Source: Rotaria macrura | Lineage: Eukaryota > Rotifera > Eurotatoria > Philodinida > Philodinidae | Assembly: GCA_900239685.1 (NCBI GenBank) | Contig: OENT01000213.1 | Span: 62,001-126,000, forward strand | Reading direction: 5' to 3' | DNA: 64,000 bases | Shown: piece after piece, positions 61,981-64,000 of the stretch | Layout of the letters: the number at the start of each line of letters is the position of its first letter | How positions within the stretch are numbered: the first letter of the stretch is position 1 | Position numbers and translations under genes: made by a program | The notes under the pieces: model-generated | Told to the model about the DNA's origin: nothing | The model's input: the letters and a program-made list of their open reading frames with translations, nothing else | The model's database searches: none

Positions 61981-64000
61981 ATGTTGACTAAATTCGAATC
62001 TAAATCGGCGCGTGTGAAAGGCTTAAGCTTTCACAGTAAACGTCCATGGATATTAGCATCACTTCACTCTGGTGTAATTCAACTGTGGGATTATCGTATG
62101 AAAACATTAATCGATAAATTTGACGAACATGATGGTCCTGTGCGTGGCATTCACTTTCATTGTGCACAACCATTATTCGTCAGTGGTGGAGATGATTATA
62201 AAATAAAAGTTTGGAATTATAAAACACGTAAATGCTTATTTACACTGTTGGGGCATCTTGATTATATTCGTACGACATTTTTCCATCATGAATATCCGTG
62301 GATTATATCAGCTAGTGATGATCAAACAATTCGTATATGGAATTGGCAGTCAAGACAATGTGTTTGTGTTATGACGGGACATAACCATTATGTTATGTGT
62401 GCACAATTTCATCCAACCGATGATCTTGTTGTATCGGCATCACTCGATCAAACCGTCCGCGTCTGGGATATTTCTGGTCTTCGAAATAAAAATGTTTACT
62501 CACCACCGGTTACAATCCAATCACAAATTCAACGTACAACAGGAACACCTGACTTATTTGGACAGGTTAGTTTGCTTTGTTTTGAACTTAGTTTTGTCAA
62601 CAATGATTGTCGATGCAAACACGAAAGGATACTTCTTTGATGAGGAATCGCTCGAATTCTTCAATAGAAAATCCTAAAACAGAAGAGATGTACCGTCTCA
62701 TTCTTGAATTCGACACGAGTTATGATCTTAACTTGCTCACTATCGCATTGAATAAACACTTTTCAATCAATAGTCTTGAGTAAAAAGATCACTGAGATCT
62801 GCTCTTTGTATTCATTTGATTGGAAAACTTTGTGAAAAAAATAGTGCGTTTGTGAATAATTGCTGCACAGAAATTGTTATATTTGGTCGTTAATTACTGA
62901 TGCCCTTCTACTCTTCTTGATCTAATGGTTTCGTATGTTCTTAACGAAACTTGAATGTACGAAAGTGTTCATACGCAATATTAGAGTTAAGTTATGGAAT
63001 TCGCTAGTCGATTAAATAGAAGAGCGAAATTTCATCAATGGCGTAACTACACTTCTCATTCAAACAAACACCTTAGAAATATAGCGACTATAATTCGCAT
63101 ATCTATTCTAGTCGACCGTTGCTAGTGAGAGTCAAGTAAAAATTCTCTAAAATAGGCAATGTCCACTTGGTGACAGCGAAAGGCTCCTTCTATCTGTCTT
63201 TCTTCGATTTTCAATGAATCGTTATCATCATATACGACATATTATTCCAGTAACAAGCCTCGTATACATTCTATGTAGAATCGGATTTGAGTCGATTTCA
63301 TTCTCGAAGGTCTAGAATATTGATTTTCAGAGGATCTGTGCAAGATAAGAGATTTTCAAATAAAATCAACTACGCTGCATTTTAACTGGAATATTTGTCC
63401 ATTTATGAATCCAGAATTTATCAGAATGGATGAAAACGATTTCTTTCTTGGATTAGCCTCTATGCGTAAAGAAGGTTTGTCGTCAATGATGAATCCTGGA
63501 ACAATTCGAAAAAACTTCCATGACTGAGTCAATCTCACGATTCATCGAGTCTTGTGAGATAATCACATCGAAAGCCGGACAAATGTGAATCTTTTAGTTT
63601 GAATGTAATAACTCAGGTTTCAATTAAAATAATTACTTAATTCAGATGGCACATTTTTTCTTCAGCGAGGAGCAAGGAGCACAAGATGTAATATCTGTAA
63701 ACAAGTATTGCTTAAAATCCCAATTGTGTAATAAAACTAGAAGAAAGTCGATCCTTTATGTCACTATTATGTAATAATACTTAAAAGGTTCTTCATCACC
63801 GTCGTTTCAAACTTTTTTTGTAATCAAATTGACAGTTAGCCTGTCAACCTTGAGATCGGATATAAATCTATAGAACGTCAATAGTCGTTTTGTTTTAAAC
63901 ACTGATGAAAATCGTTGTTGTTTTTCTATTTAAAAAATATCCAGGCCGACGCAATAGTAAAACATGTATTAGAAGGACATGATCGTGGTGTTAATTGGGC
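61981..64000 (+). CDS. COPA: Coatomer subunit alpha, 5' part (cut by window end)
   Basis: Exon 1 (61981-62565) encodes 195 residues that match animal COPA from the first Met: [78 protein letters not shown] and [16 protein letters not shown]. These are the first WD40 blades of the N-terminal propeller, which binds dilysine cargo signals in the COPI coat at the Golgi. A GT-AG intron (62566-63944) leads in phase 0 to exon 2 at 63945, which continues with [16 protein letters not shown] to the window end. The linker between ([10 protein letters not shown]...) is less conserved, as in other animals. The 1.4-kb first intron is long for this locus and shows no recognisable insert. The rest of the gene (about 1,000 residues) lies beyond 64000. 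Confidence 0.95.

Overview
The window looks like nuclear DNA of a bdelloid rotifer (class-level guess). It is AT-rich. It carries clear animal genes (COPA, TBC1D19, a TLCD4-like TLC protein, a START protein, a rhodopsin-family GPCR) whose introns are mostly 50-100 nt. It also has gene types common in bdelloids: an ankyrin/ADP-ribosyltransferase-like protein and a glycine-rich-domain (GRDP-type) gene. Two start codons sit directly behind 3' splice-site sequences, as expected if transcripts receive a spliced leader. Positions 1-575 are an assembly gap.

Layout. 0.6-2.4 kb: a cluster of inverted-repeat elements, at least one hAT-like. 4.2-5.1 kb (+): a two-exon metallo-beta-lactamase-fold gene. 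7.2-10.1 kb (-): a three-exon gene for a 919-residue acidic, repeat-containing protein with two copies of a C-x12-C-x2-CF-x5-H motif. 15.5-16.2 kb (-): a secreted Ly6/uPAR-type gene with a second, incomplete domain. 16.6-18.6 kb: two foldback elements, one with a clear 8-bp hAT target duplication. 18.9-19.8 kb (+): a GRDP-type pseudogene split by a 102-bp hAT-type MITE. 20.1-23.7 kb (-): a decayed Ty3/gypsy-type LTR retrotransposon fossil. 24.8-26.7 kb (+): a START-domain gene whose intron holds a foldback element. Related elements follow at 27.7 and 29.0 kb. 29.6-32.3 kb (+): an intronless gene for a degenerate J domain, ankyrin repeats and an ART-like domain. 38.7-41.0 kb (-): the TLC gene. 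44.0-44.8 kb: a further hAT-like foldback element. 48.3-49.5 kb (-): the GPCR. 52.2-57.9 kb (-): the TBC1D19 orthologue with one 3.2-kb intron that contains a 5S rRNA-like sequence on the opposite strand. 59.6-61.8 kb (+): a secreted, probably membrane-anchored cysteine-rich protein. 61.98 kb to the end (+): the start of COPA, 168 nt behind the previous gene.

The genes do not form one pathway. COPA and TBC1D19 both act in membrane traffic, and the TLC and START proteins both suggest lipid handling, but nothing in the sequence ties them together. The large gene-poor stretches (10-15, 32-38, 41-48, 49.5-52 kb) show no recognisable genes. The most interesting items are the tandem C/H-motif repeat protein, the J/ankyrin/ART protein, the foldback element families, and the tight 59.6 kb gene-COPA pair, which could be co-transcribed. 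Exon joins were inferred by eye from splice signals, reading phase and remembered homologues. No searches were run.
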